Source of the DNA: Desulfobacteraceae bacterium
GTDB taxonomy: Bacteria > Desulfobacterota > DSM-4660 > Desulfatiglandales > Desulfatiglandaceae
Length of the DNA: 27,072 bases
Assembly (NCBI GenBank): GCA_030611815.1
Contig: JAUWPC010000004.1
Span: forward strand, 1-27,072
Direction of reading: 5' to 3'
Shown here: piece after piece, positions 14,133-21,430 of the stretch
Layout of the letters: each line of letters opens with the position of its first letter
How positions within the stretch are numbered: position 1 is the stretch's first letter
Made by a program: the position numbers and the translations under genes
The notes under the pieces: generated by a model
The model's input: only the letters and a program-made list of their open reading frames with translations
What the model was told of the DNA's origin: nothing
Databases searched by the model: none

Positions 14133-15228
14133 AAAAAAGCAGGCAGACTCAGGATACGATTTTATGATTCTTATTCCTGCCATCCTTCTGATTTCCTTAG
14201 GCCTCGTCGTCGTTTATAGCGCCAGCTCCAACTTGGCCGAACACCGTTTGGGAGACAGCTATTTCTATCTCAAGAGACAGTCGCTGTTTTGTGTGATTGG
14301 GATCGGCCTTATGGTGTTAACAAGGCATATCCCCTGCACCCTTTATTCAAAGTTTGTCTATCCCTTACTCCTTGTCAGTGTTTGTCTTCTGGCACTCCTC
14401 TTCGTCCCAGGTCTGGGACGTAAGGTGGGTGGCGCCTGCAGGTGGATGAGTTTAGGCAACTTCTCCTTTCAGCCTTCTGAATTTGTGAAGTTCTCTTTGG
14501 CCGTGTATATGGCCTACTCCATGTCCAAGAAGGGAACAGCCATGGAGTCATTCTCCAAGGGTCTCTTGCCTCATCTGCTGATTGCCGGCGCGTTTATATC
14601 TCTTATCGTCCTTCAGCCGGACCTCGGAACTGCAGTGATTATCGGCGGATGGGTTCTGATCGTGCTCTTTGTGGGTGGTGTGAGGATATTTCAGCTCTTT
14701 TCTATTTTACTCCTCTCCGCCCCGGTCTTTATATGGCTGATCTGGCATGCTGATTATCGACTTAAAAGGTGGTTGGCCTTTATTAACCCCTGGGATGATC
14801 CTCAAGGCATCGGTTTCCAAATTATACACTCCTTCTTAGCCTTTGGATCAGGGGGTATTTTCGGCGTGGGCTTAGGCAACAGTAAACAGAAGCTCTTTTA
14901 TCTACCCGAACCCCATACCGATTTTACGCTCTCCATCATGGGCGAAGAATTAGGCCTCGTGGGTGTGGCGGCCATTATCGTTCTGTTCGGCATCCTGATC
15001 ATGGGGGGAATAAGAGTGTCACTTAAAGCCAAGGACCTTTACAGCTCTTATTTGGCGTTCGGCCTGACATCCTTTATCGGCCTCCAGGTGCTAATCAATA
15101 TGGGAGTTGTCATGGGTTTGCTCCCCACAAAGGGGTTAACGCTTCCTCTCATAAGCTATGGTGGTTCTTCGCTCGTAATAACCCTTGTGAGCATAGGTGT
15201 TCTACTAAATATTTCATCGCGAAGTTGA
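14125..15228 (+). CDS. ftsW: Septal peptidoglycan glycosyltransferase FtsW
   Basis: The frame is open from 14020, but the ATG at 14125 (MAEKKQADSGYDF) is chosen: it overlaps the murD stop by only 8 bp, has GAGGGG upstream and gives a typical 367-residue SEDS protein. Around ten transmembrane helices are visible. Conserved SEDS features include VYSASS, the RWMSLGNFSFQPSEFVKFSL region, LQPDLGTA, the DFTLSIMGEELGL loop and KGLTLPLISYGGSS. FtsW polymerises lipid II at the septum together with FtsI. It is followed by a 143-bp gap with two heptamer arrays. Confidence 0.96.
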   Translation: MAEKKQADSGYDFMILIPAILLISLGLVVVYSASSNLAEHRLGDSYFYLKRQSLFCVIGIGLMVLTRHIPCTLYSKFVYPLLLVSVCLLALLFVPGLGRKVGGACRWMSLGNFSFQPSEFVKFSLAVYMAYSMSKKGTAMESFSKGLLPHLLIAGAFISLIVLQPDLGTAVIIGGWVLIVLFVGGVRIFQLFSILLLSAPVFIWLIWHADYRLKRWLAFINPWDDPQGIGFQIIHSFLAFGSGGIFGVGLGNSKQKLFYLPEPHTDFTLSIMGEELGLVGVAAIIVLFGILIMGGIRVSLKAKDLYSSYLAFGLTSFIGLQVLINMGVVMGLLPTKGLTLPLISYGGSSLVITLVSIGVLLNISSRS

Positions 15229-15250
15229 TGGAATGGTTAATGAAAAAGAT

Positions 15251-15278
15251 GAACATCGAACGTCCAACATCGAACATC
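15251..15278. repeat. Heptamer array D (4 units, GAACATC)
   Basis: Units are GAACATC, GAACGTC, CAACATC, GAACATC, followed by GAAT. It uses the same unit as array C, and lies between ftsW and murG. Confidence 0.9.
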
Positions 15279-15312
15279 GAATTTTGAATGTGAGGAAAAG
15301 ATACGGTTTCTG

Positions 15313-15347
15313 GTTCACTGGTTACCAGTATCCAGTAACCAGTATCA
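15313..15347. repeat. Heptamer array E (5 units, AGTAWCC-like)
   Basis: Units are GTTCACT, GGTTACC, AGTATCC, AGTAACC, AGTATCA. It lies 25 bp before the murG start and only 35 bp after array D, with a different unit sequence. Confidence 0.75.
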
Positions 15348-15371
15348 ATCGTTTGGGAGAATCGTTCCCAC

Positions 15372-16493
15372 ATGGAGAATGGAGGAAGGGAAATCAAGTC
15401 CGGATTTCGCCTAATCATTGCAGGGGGAGGCACAGGAGGACATCTGTTTCCGGGTATAGCCGTCGCAAGAGAACTGAAAACAAGGTTTGAGAGTACGGAG
15501 GTCCTTTTCGTAATTGGCCGTAAGAGGTTGGAATCAGAGATTTTATCTCCGATGGAACCGGAGTTTAAGGCGATCTCCATTGATGTGGAAGGGATAAAGG
15601 GTCGCGGATGGAAAAAGGGTATGCCTGTGCTGATGAAACTGCCCAAGAGCATCCTGCAATCGGCATCTATTATCAGACAATTTTCACCGTCCTTTGCCCT
15701 TGGAGTTGGAGGGTATTCTGCCGGACCGTTCTGCGTGGCCGCAAAGTTTATGGGGATACCCACCGCGATCCATGAGCAGAATTCCTATCCGGGGGTTACT
15801 AACCGTCTGCTCTCAAAATTTGTAGATCGCATATTTATCTCTTTTGAAGAAAGCAGACCCTATTTTGAGAAAAAGAGGCCGATTCTCACCGGCAACCCGG
15901 TCCGACGTGAGCTCTTTTTAAGCCAGGTGAACCAGCCTGAAAAGGGTGATGAATTTACCGTTTTGGTGGTGGGAGGAAGTCAGGGCGCCAAGGCGATTAA
16001 CGAGGCATTTGTGGAAGCCCTGATTTTTTTAAATAGCAGGGAAAAAAAGGTCGAAGTTATTCACCAGACCGGAAAAATTGACCACCCTCGCGTGGTTGAA
16101 GAATACCGTGTCAGGGAGCTTAAGGGAGATGTTGTTCCGTTTATTAAGGATATGGGGGCAGCTTATAACCGGGCAGATATAGTGGTGGGCAGAGCAGGGG
16201 CAACTACCATCTTTGAATTGGCTGCATTGGGCAAGCCTTCGATCCTTATCCCCTATCCCCATGCGACGAACAACCACCAGGAAATCAATGCCGGTAGTTT
16301 AGTTCGAGCCGGAGGAGCGGAAATGATTCTCCAGAAGGACCTGAACGGTGAGGTAATGGCCCGTGCATTAATGAATTATATGGATAACAGGCCGGAGCTC
16401 ACAAAGATGGGCGAACAGGCGCGGAAAATCAGCAAAACCAATGCGGCAGAGATTATCGTGGACCAGATAATGGAGATGGTTATAAGTGCCTAA
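15372..16493 (+). CDS. murG: UDP-GlcNAc--lipid I GlcNAc-transferase MurG
   Basis: The 373-residue GT28-family protein has the N-terminal glycine-rich loop AGGGTGGHLFPGIAVAREL, GVGGYSAGPFCVAA, HEQNSYPGVTNRLLSK and the C-terminal UDP-GlcNAc site VVGRAGATTIFELAALGKPSILIPYP with NHQEINA, all canonical. It makes lipid II at the cytoplasmic membrane face. The ATG at 15372 gives a short extra stretch (MENGGREIKSGFR) before the core beta strand; the ribosome binding site is poor. Confidence 0.97.
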   Translation: MENGGREIKSGFRLIIAGGGTGGHLFPGIAVARELKTRFESTEVLFVIGRKRLESEILSPMEPEFKAISIDVEGIKGRGWKKGMPVLMKLPKSILQSASIIRQFSPSFALGVGGYSAGPFCVAAKFMGIPTAIHEQNSYPGVTNRLLSKFVDRIFISFEESRPYFEKKRPILTGNPVRRELFLSQVNQPEKGDEFTVLVVGGSQGAKAINEAFVEALIFLNSREKKVEVIHQTGKIDHPRVVEEYRVRELKGDVVPFIKDMGAAYNRADIVVGRAGATTIFELAALGKPSILIPYPHATNNHQEINAGSLVRAGGAEMILQKDLNGEVMARALMNYMDNRPELTKMGEQARKISKTNAAEIIVDQIMEMVISA

Positions 16494-16500
16494 AGTTAAA

Positions 16501-16528
16501 AAACTCCGAACTCCGAACTCCAAACTCC
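16501..16528. repeat. Heptamer array (4 units, GAACTCC-like) before murC
   Basis: Units are AAACTCC, GAACTCC, GAACTCC, AAACTCC, and a fifth degenerate AAACTTG follows. The array starts 7 bp after murG ends and finishes 16 bp before the murC ATG, so it fills most of the intergenic space. Confidence 0.9.
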
Positions 16529-16544
16529 AAACTTGGATTGAGTT

Positions 16545-17927
16545 ATGAAACAATTCGGCAAGGCAAAGCATATTCATTTTGTGGGGATCGGGGGCATCGG
16601 CATGAGCGGATTAGCCGAGCTATTGATCAATTTGGGTTATAGGGTGAGCGGATCCGATCTGAAGGAGACTGCGGTAACGAGAAGGCTTTCAGGCCTTGGA
16701 GGGAGTATTTTTAAAGGGCACGGGAGGGAAAATGTGAAAGGGGCCGATGTTGTGGTCTATTCCTCGGCCGTTGGAGATGATAATCCTGAAATTTTAGAAG
16801 CAACTGACCGTTATATTCCCGTAATACCAAGGGCCGAGATGCTGGCAGAACTGATGCGACTCAAATATGGAGTGGCCATAGCCGGGGCCCATGGAAAGAC
16901 AACCACCACCTCCATGGTGGCCTCTATTCTGACATGCGGACAGCTCGATCCAACCGTTGTCATCGGGGGGAGATTAGACATCTGGGGCGGCTCCAATACC
17001 AAATTGGGCCAGGGAGATATCTTGGTTGCCGAGGCAGATGAAAGCGACGGCTCTTTTCTCGCCTTATCCCCCACAATTGCAGTGGTTACCAACATAGATC
17101 ACGAACATATGGACCATTACGGTGATATTGAAGCCATTCGTCAAACATTCATCGATTTCATAAACAAGGTCCCCTTCTATGGAACTGCCATACTCTGCCT
17201 TGATAACGAGGAAATCCAGGGGATTATTCCCCGTTTGAAAAAAAGATGTCTGACCTATGGAATGAGTCCCCAGGCCGATCTCAGGGGAGTAGATCTAAGA
17301 AAGGATAGGTGGGGCACCAGCCTTGAAGTAATATACCGGAACAGTTCATTAGGCAGGATAACAGTGGGAATACCTGGAGAGCATAATGTCCTTAACGCCT
17401 TGGCGGCTACTGCCGTTGGCCTCGAGTTGGACTTAGAGATCGGGGTCATCAAAGAAGGACTCAAGATTTTAGGCGGGCTTTCAAGACGCTTTCAGCTCAA
17501 AGGAGAAAAGAATGGCGTTTTACTCCTCGATGATTACGGGCATCATCCCACCGAGATTATGGCTACACTCAAGACGGTCAAGGAGTGCTGGCCTGAAAGG
17601 CGATTGATCGTTCTATTTCAGCCTCACAGATACTCTCGAACTCAGGCTTTGTTTGACCGTTTTGTTATCTCCTTTAATGATGCGGACATCCTTATTGTGA
17701 CCCCCATTTTTTCCGCTGGGGAGGATACGATTGAGGGGATCACCTCGGAGACGTTGTCTAAGGGCATCAAAGATCATGGGCACAAGGAGGTGGTTTTTTG
17801 CGCCCGGCAAGAAGAGATCCTTCCCGCACTCCTGGACCTCGTGCGGCCGGGTGATCTAATCATGACCCTCGGCGCCGGCAATATATATCGGGAAGGTGAT
17901 CGGCTCTTTGAAAAGTTAGGCGCATAG
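16545..17927 (+). CDS. murC: UDP-N-acetylmuramate--L-alanine ligase MurC
   Basis: The 460-residue ligase opens with HFVGIGGIGMSGLAELLINLGY (UDP-binding loop) and has the ATP loop GAHGKTTTTSMV (Lys118), EADESDGSF and DDYGHHPTEI, all diagnostic of MurC. It adds L-alanine to UDP-MurNAc, the first stem-peptide step. The last codons (Gly-Ala-stop, TTAGGCGCATAG) lie at the boundary of heptamer array F, so the stop codon is formed by repeat sequence. The start lacks a clear Shine-Dalgarno site because the heptamer array lies upstream. Confidence 0.97.
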   Translation: MKQFGKAKHIHFVGIGGIGMSGLAELLINLGYRVSGSDLKETAVTRRLSGLGGSIFKGHGRENVKGADVVVYSSAVGDDNPEILEATDRYIPVIPRAEMLAELMRLKYGVAIAGAHGKTTTTSMVASILTCGQLDPTVVIGGRLDIWGGSNTKLGQGDILVAEADESDGSFLALSPTIAVVTNIDHEHMDHYGDIEAIRQTFIDFINKVPFYGTAILCLDNEEIQGIIPRLKKRCLTYGMSPQADLRGVDLRKDRWGTSLEVIYRNSSLGRITVGIPGEHNVLNALAATAVGLELDLEIGVIKEGLKILGGLSRRFQLKGEKNGVLLLDDYGHHPTEIMATLKTVKECWPERRLIVLFQPHRYSRTQALFDRFVISFNDADILIVTPIFSAGEDTIEGITSETLSKGIKDHGHKEVVFCARQEEILPALLDLVRPGDLIMTLGAGNIYREGDRLFEKLGA

Positions 17928-17954
17928 CGCATAGCGGATGGGGCAGGGAGCAGA
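17920..17954. repeat. Heptamer array F (5 units, GCGCATA-like) at the murC end
   Basis: Units are GCGCATA, GCGCATA, GCGGATG, GGGCAGG, GAGCAGA. The first unit contributes the murC stop codon (TAG, with the following G). It closely resembles arrays B and G. Confidence 0.85.
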
Positions 17955-17964
17955 GCGTTGAAAC

Positions 17965-18882
17965 ATGGATGAACGGCAGAAAACGGAACTGCTTCGAATA
18001 GCTGGCCGGCAAATCGGGTTTGATTTTCCCATGAGCCAGCACACTACCTTCCGGGTTGGGGGAAACGCTGAAGCTGTCTATGAAGCAAGTGATCCGGAAG
18101 GACTTTGCAGAGTGGTATCCTTCCTTGTCAACGAAGGGATACCCTACTTAGTGGCAGGGAGGGGGAGCAACCTGCTGGTCAAGGATGGAGGGATTGGAGG
18201 AGTAGTAATTCTCCTTACCGGGGCCTTCGCTGATATACAATATGAGGGATCCGATTATTCGGACATATTAGCCGGGGCAGGCCTGTCTATTGTGAATCTT
18301 TTGATATGGTGCAGGGAGGAAGGCATATCAGGATTAGAGTTTCTTGCAGGCATACCTGGCACTGTAGGGGGGGCTGTAGCGATGAATGCAGGGGCCTTTG
18401 GGAAGGAGATAGGGCCCAGGGTCCGGGAGATCAGGCTGGTCAGCCAAAGTGGGCAACTGACTGCAAGAGATCGGTCCCGATTCAGATTTTCATACCGTGA
18501 CTTAGATTTGGAAGCAGGGGTCGTTATCACCAATGTCCTTTTTCGATTGGACCGGGATACTCCGGAAACCGTGTCAGCGAGGATCGCAGGCTGCCTCAAG
18601 AGACGAAAGGAGACTCAACCACTCGAATATCCAAGCGCCGGATCTATATTCAAAAACCCGCTCAACGATTATGCCGGCCGGCTTATCGAACAGGCGGGGT
18701 TGAAGGGGAAAAGAATAGGCGGGGCTATGATCTCAAATAAGCATGCCAACTTCATTGTCAATAAGGGCGGCGCTACAGCAACGGATATCCTAACCCTTAT
18801 CAATTTGGCCCGGGAGGAGGTCAGAAGAACGGCGGGCGTGCAATTGGAACTCGAGATTCAAATAGTCGGAGGGCTATTATGA
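17965..18882 (+). CDS. murB: UDP-N-acetylenolpyruvoylglucosamine reductase MurB
   Basis: The 305-residue FAD enzyme has the FAD-binding segments TTFRVGGNAEAV and AGRGSNLLVKDGGIGG, then FLAGIPGTVGGAVAMNAGAFG. The catalytic Ser is in YPSAGSIFKNP (Ser227), and the conserved FSYRD motif and a C-terminal Glu (LELEIQIVG) complete the active site. The short form, without the extra alpha-beta domain of E. coli MurB, fits the type II class. MurB reduces UDP-GlcNAc-enolpyruvate to UDP-MurNAc. It overlaps ftsQ by 4 bp; no ddl gene lies between them, unlike E. coli. Confidence 0.96.
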   Translation: MDERQKTELLRIAGRQIGFDFPMSQHTTFRVGGNAEAVYEASDPEGLCRVVSFLVNEGIPYLVAGRGSNLLVKDGGIGGVVILLTGAFADIQYEGSDYSDILAGAGLSIVNLLIWCREEGISGLEFLAGIPGTVGGAVAMNAGAFGKEIGPRVREIRLVSQSGQLTARDRSRFRFSYRDLDLEAGVVITNVLFRLDRDTPETVSARIAGCLKRRKETQPLEYPSAGSIFKNPLNDYAGRLIEQAGLKGKRIGGAMISNKHANFIVNKGGATATDILTLINLAREEVRRTAGVQLELEIQIVGGLL

Positions 18883-19700
18883 AAAAGCGGGCCATTTTGA
18901 CAAAGCGATCTCTCAGGAAAAAAAGGAAGTGGGCTATTTTTGCGGTATTTGGCGTAATCCAACGGATTGGATCAGGGTTGTTGAAGGTTTTTCTCTTAGT
19001 CGCCGTTATATCCGCCGTGAGTTTATCCTTTTTATCTCTTTACCATTATCTGCTTACGTCTCCTTATATGAAGCTTGAGCAAATAGATATGATAGGAGTC
19101 GATGGAAAGATCAGAAATGAACTGATTGAGATGTGTGGCTTGAACTCTGAGCAGGGCCTGTTGGGCCTCAAACTTGACAAATTGAAGAAAAAAATGGAGG
19201 AGCACCCCTGGATCCGCGCGGTTAAATTGGAAAGGCGTTTCCCCCATACACTTATTGTTGAGGTGGAAAAACAGGTTCCCGCAGCATTAGCGCTTACAGA
19301 TCGATTTTACTACGTGAATCGATGGGGCGAGATATTCAAGACGGTTTCCGAATCGGACGACAACGATTTTCCGATCATTACAGGTCTTTCCAAAAACGGA
19401 TCAAAGGCCAAGGAGCAATTGGGCAAGACTATGCATGTCATCAGTATCTTGGAGTCAGAACATGATCCCTGGTCAATAGAGGAAGTTTCGGAGATCCATC
19501 TCAGGAAAGATGGGGGAATATCTCTCTATTTCAATCACCTGAGAGCGGAGATTACATTCATGTGGAACGAATTAGGCGACAAAATAGATGGGTTAAAAAA
19601 GGTGGCTGAACATCTGAACCAGTCGGGAAAGATTGACACCGTGACTCATATTAACCTCAACTATGAGGATGGGGCAGTGGTCTCTTTCAAAAACAGCTAA
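18879..19700 (+). CDS. ftsQ: Cell division protein FtsQ
   Basis: The 273-residue protein has a very basic N-terminus (KKRAILTKRSLRKKRK), one transmembrane helix near residues 34-55 (LKVFLLVAVISAVSLSFLSLYHY), then a POTRA domain (YMKLEQIDMIGVDGKIRNE... HPWIRAVKLERRFPHTLIVEVEKQVPAA) and a C-terminal beta domain (YYVNRWGEIFKTV). FtsQ bridges early and late division proteins through FtsL/FtsB. It is translationally coupled to murB by the ATGA overlap. Downstream is a 259-bp gap, the largest in the cluster, holding array G and MITE-like copy 2. Confidence 0.93.
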   Translation: MKKRAILTKRSLRKKRKWAIFAVFGVIQRIGSGLLKVFLLVAVISAVSLSFLSLYHYLLTSPYMKLEQIDMIGVDGKIRNELIEMCGLNSEQGLLGLKLDKLKKKMEEHPWIRAVKLERRFPHTLIVEVEKQVPAALALTDRFYYVNRWGEIFKTVSESDDNDFPIITGLSKNGSKAKEQLGKTMHVISILESEHDPWSIEEVSEIHLRKDGGISLYFNHLRAEITFMWNELGDKIDGLKKVAEHLNQSGKIDTVTHINLNYEDGAVVSFKNS

Positions 19701-19714
19701 CAGACATCCGTGTG

Positions 19715-19749
19715 GAGCAGAGGGCATAGGGCATAGCGCACAGCATATT
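19715..19749. repeat. Heptamer array G (5 units, GGGCATA-like)
   Basis: Units are GAGCAGA, GGGCATA, GGGCATA, GCGCACA, GCATATT. It runs straight into MITE-like copy 2, which starts at 19750. Sequence complementary to parts of it (CTCTGCTCC, GTGCGC) recurs at 19921-19934 on the far side of that element. Confidence 0.85.
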
Positions 19750-19894
19750 TAGTGTCCGAACGAAAACTAGGATTTTTCGTTCAGATCAAGGAGGGCGAAA
19801 ATTTTAACCGCAGGAATACATTGAGTATTTCGAGGATTAAAATTTGAGTCTGACGCAGATATGGGCGAAAAAGACAGTTTTCGTTCAGGCACTA
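19750..19894 (+). mobile_element. MITE-like element copy 2 (intact, 145 bp)
   Basis: It is bounded by TAGTGTCCGAACGAAAACT (19750-19768) and its inverted counterpart AGTTTTCGTTCAGGCACTA (19876-19894), matching at 17 of 19 positions. Inside is a second inverted pair, AAATTTTAA (19799-19807) with TTAAAATTT (19837-19845), and a small central stem, AATAC/GTATT (19815-19829). No protein is encoded. It ends in TA on both sides, and ATTT also flanks it directly (19747-19750, 19894-19897); either could be a target duplication. It lies between ftsQ and ftsA, so it is in the leader of ftsA. Confidence 0.85.
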
Positions 19895-19920
19895 TTTAGC
19901 AGAAGGTCATTCTTTACGCC

Positions 19921-19934
19921 GTGCGCTCTGCTCC
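19921..19934. repeat. Inverted partner of heptamer array G
   Basis: GTGCGC followed by CTCTGCTCC is complementary to GCGCAC (19736-19741) and GGAGCAGAG (19714-19722) of array G. With copy 2 between them, this forms a nested palindrome of about 220 bp just upstream of ftsA. Confidence 0.6.
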
Positions 19935-19959
19935 ATACGCGGAGTGAGGTGACGACGCA

Positions 19960-21183
19960 ATGGCAGGGGATATCATTGTAGGTCTGGATATCGGGACTAC
20001 CAAAATGTGTGCGGTGGTGGGAGATGTTCGCCCTGATGGCGTAGAGATAATCGGCATGGGAAGCCATCCTTCTGAGGGCTTAAGAAAAGGCGTAGTTATT
20101 AATATAGAACATACTGTCAATTCCATTAAGGAAGCGATAGAGGAAGCAGAGACCATGGCCGGGTGTGAAATAAGCTCGGTTTATGCCGGTATAGCCGGGG
20201 GCCACATAAAGGGATTTAACACCCCGGGAGTCATCGCCCTGAAAGAAAAGGAGGTAACCAAAAAGGATATCGACCGGGTTATTGAGGCCGCAAGCGCGGT
20301 TGCCATTCCCATGGACCGGGAGGTTATACATACCCTTGTTCAGGAGTTCATAGTTGATGACCAGGACGGCATTATGGACCCCCTTGGGATGGCTGGTGTT
20401 CGCTTAGAGGCTAAGGTTCATATAGTGACAGGCGCGGTCACATCCGCCCAAAACATTATAAAGTGCGCCAATAGGGCCGGACTCGATGTATACGATATTG
20501 TGCTCGAGTCTTTAGCGTCGAGCGAGGCAGTCCTCACAAAGGAAGAGCGCAATCTTGGAGCGGCGTTGATCGACTTTGGCGGGGGGACGACCGATATGGC
20601 GCTATTTTCCAGGGGGGCTATCAAACACACTTCGGTTCTGGGCCTGGGTGGGGACAACCTGACTTATGATATTGCTGTGGGCTTGAGGACACCCAAGTTG
20701 GATGCGGAAAAGATCAAGATAAAATATGGGTGCGCGCTTTCATCACTGATCGGGAGGGATGAGATCATAGAAGTTCCTGGAGTAGGGGGAAGGAAGCCGA
20801 GGACCCTTTCCCGGCAGATTTTGGGAGAGATCTTGGAGCCGAGGGTGGAAGAGATTTTTACCCTGATCTACGGCGAGCTTGCACGTTCAGGCTACCAGGA
20901 GAGGGCCGGTTCGGGAGTTGTTGTGACGGGGGGATCTGCAGAACTTCAAGGAGTCAGCGAAATAGCAGAGCAGGTATTCAATGCCCCGGCTCGAGTGGGA
21001 TATCCCGAGGGGATAACAGGACTGGCAGACATTGTCAACAGACCGATGTACGCCACAGCCGTGGGTCTTGTTCTCTATGGCGCCAAAGTAAGCAAGAGAA
21101 AGCGGAAATTCCGAATAAGGGATGCCAATATTTTTCACCTTGTTATGGCAAGGATGAAAAAATGGTTTGGGGATATTGTTTGA
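19960..21183 (+). CDS. ftsA: Cell division protein FtsA
   Basis: The 407-residue actin-like ATPase begins MAGDIIVGLDIGTTKMCAVVG (phosphate-1 loop), has ALIDFGGGTTDMALFSRG (phosphate-2) and VVTGGSAELQGV (adenosine motif). The 1C domain lies near residues 84-160. The C-terminus (IFHLVMARMKKWFGDIV) is the amphipathic helix that tethers FtsZ filaments to the membrane. The start has GAGGTGA about 10 bp upstream. It is preceded by the MITE-like and heptamer repeats, and separated from ftsZ by 247 bp. Confidence 0.97.
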   Translation: MAGDIIVGLDIGTTKMCAVVGDVRPDGVEIIGMGSHPSEGLRKGVVINIEHTVNSIKEAIEEAETMAGCEISSVYAGIAGGHIKGFNTPGVIALKEKEVTKKDIDRVIEAASAVAIPMDREVIHTLVQEFIVDDQDGIMDPLGMAGVRLEAKVHIVTGAVTSAQNIIKCANRAGLDVYDIVLESLASSEAVLTKEERNLGAALIDFGGGTTDMALFSRGAIKHTSVLGLGGDNLTYDIAVGLRTPKLDAEKIKIKYGCALSSLIGRDEIIEVPGVGGRKPRTLSRQILGEILEPRVEEIFTLIYGELARSGYQERAGSGVVVTGGSAELQGVSEIAEQVFNAPARVGYPEGITGLADIVNRPMYATAVGLVLYGAKVSKRKRKFRIRDANIFHLVMARMKKWFGDIV

Positions 21184-21184
21184 T

Positions 21185-21216
21185 GAAGGATTGAAGGATT
21201 GAAGAATTGAGGAATC
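21185..21216. repeat. Octamer array (4 units, GAAGGATT) after ftsA
   Basis: Units are GAAGGATT, GAAGGATT, GAAGAATT, GAGGAATC, beginning 2 bp after the ftsA stop. Irregular GGATGA-type repeats continue to about 21320. The period here is 8 bp rather than 7. The rest of this 247-bp gap, up to the ftsZ ribosome site (AAAGGGGG near 21418-21425), holds nothing else I can identify. Confidence 0.75.
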
Positions 21217-21430
21217 TTCGGATTGATGATTGTCGATTGGATGGATGAAAAGGACAGAGGTCGGGAAAGGACAGAACTGGGATGATTAGGATGAATGGAT
21301 GAGTAGGATGGGAGGAAAGGAGAGAGGGCAGCATTGCGGGATGGATGTATGAATAGGATGGGCAGATGGTATTGGGGGATGTTGGGAATTAGGAATTTAC
21401 AATTAATTAATCACAAGAAAGGGGGACATT

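Noticed and set aside
10965..19749. Repeat arrays as CRISPR
   Set aside because: Units are 7 bp and contiguous without unique spacers, and no cas genes are present.
19747..19897. ATTT as a definite target-site duplication of the MITE
   Set aside because: It flanks copy 2 but not copy 3, and the left ATTT overlaps the first base of the element, so it may be coincidence.
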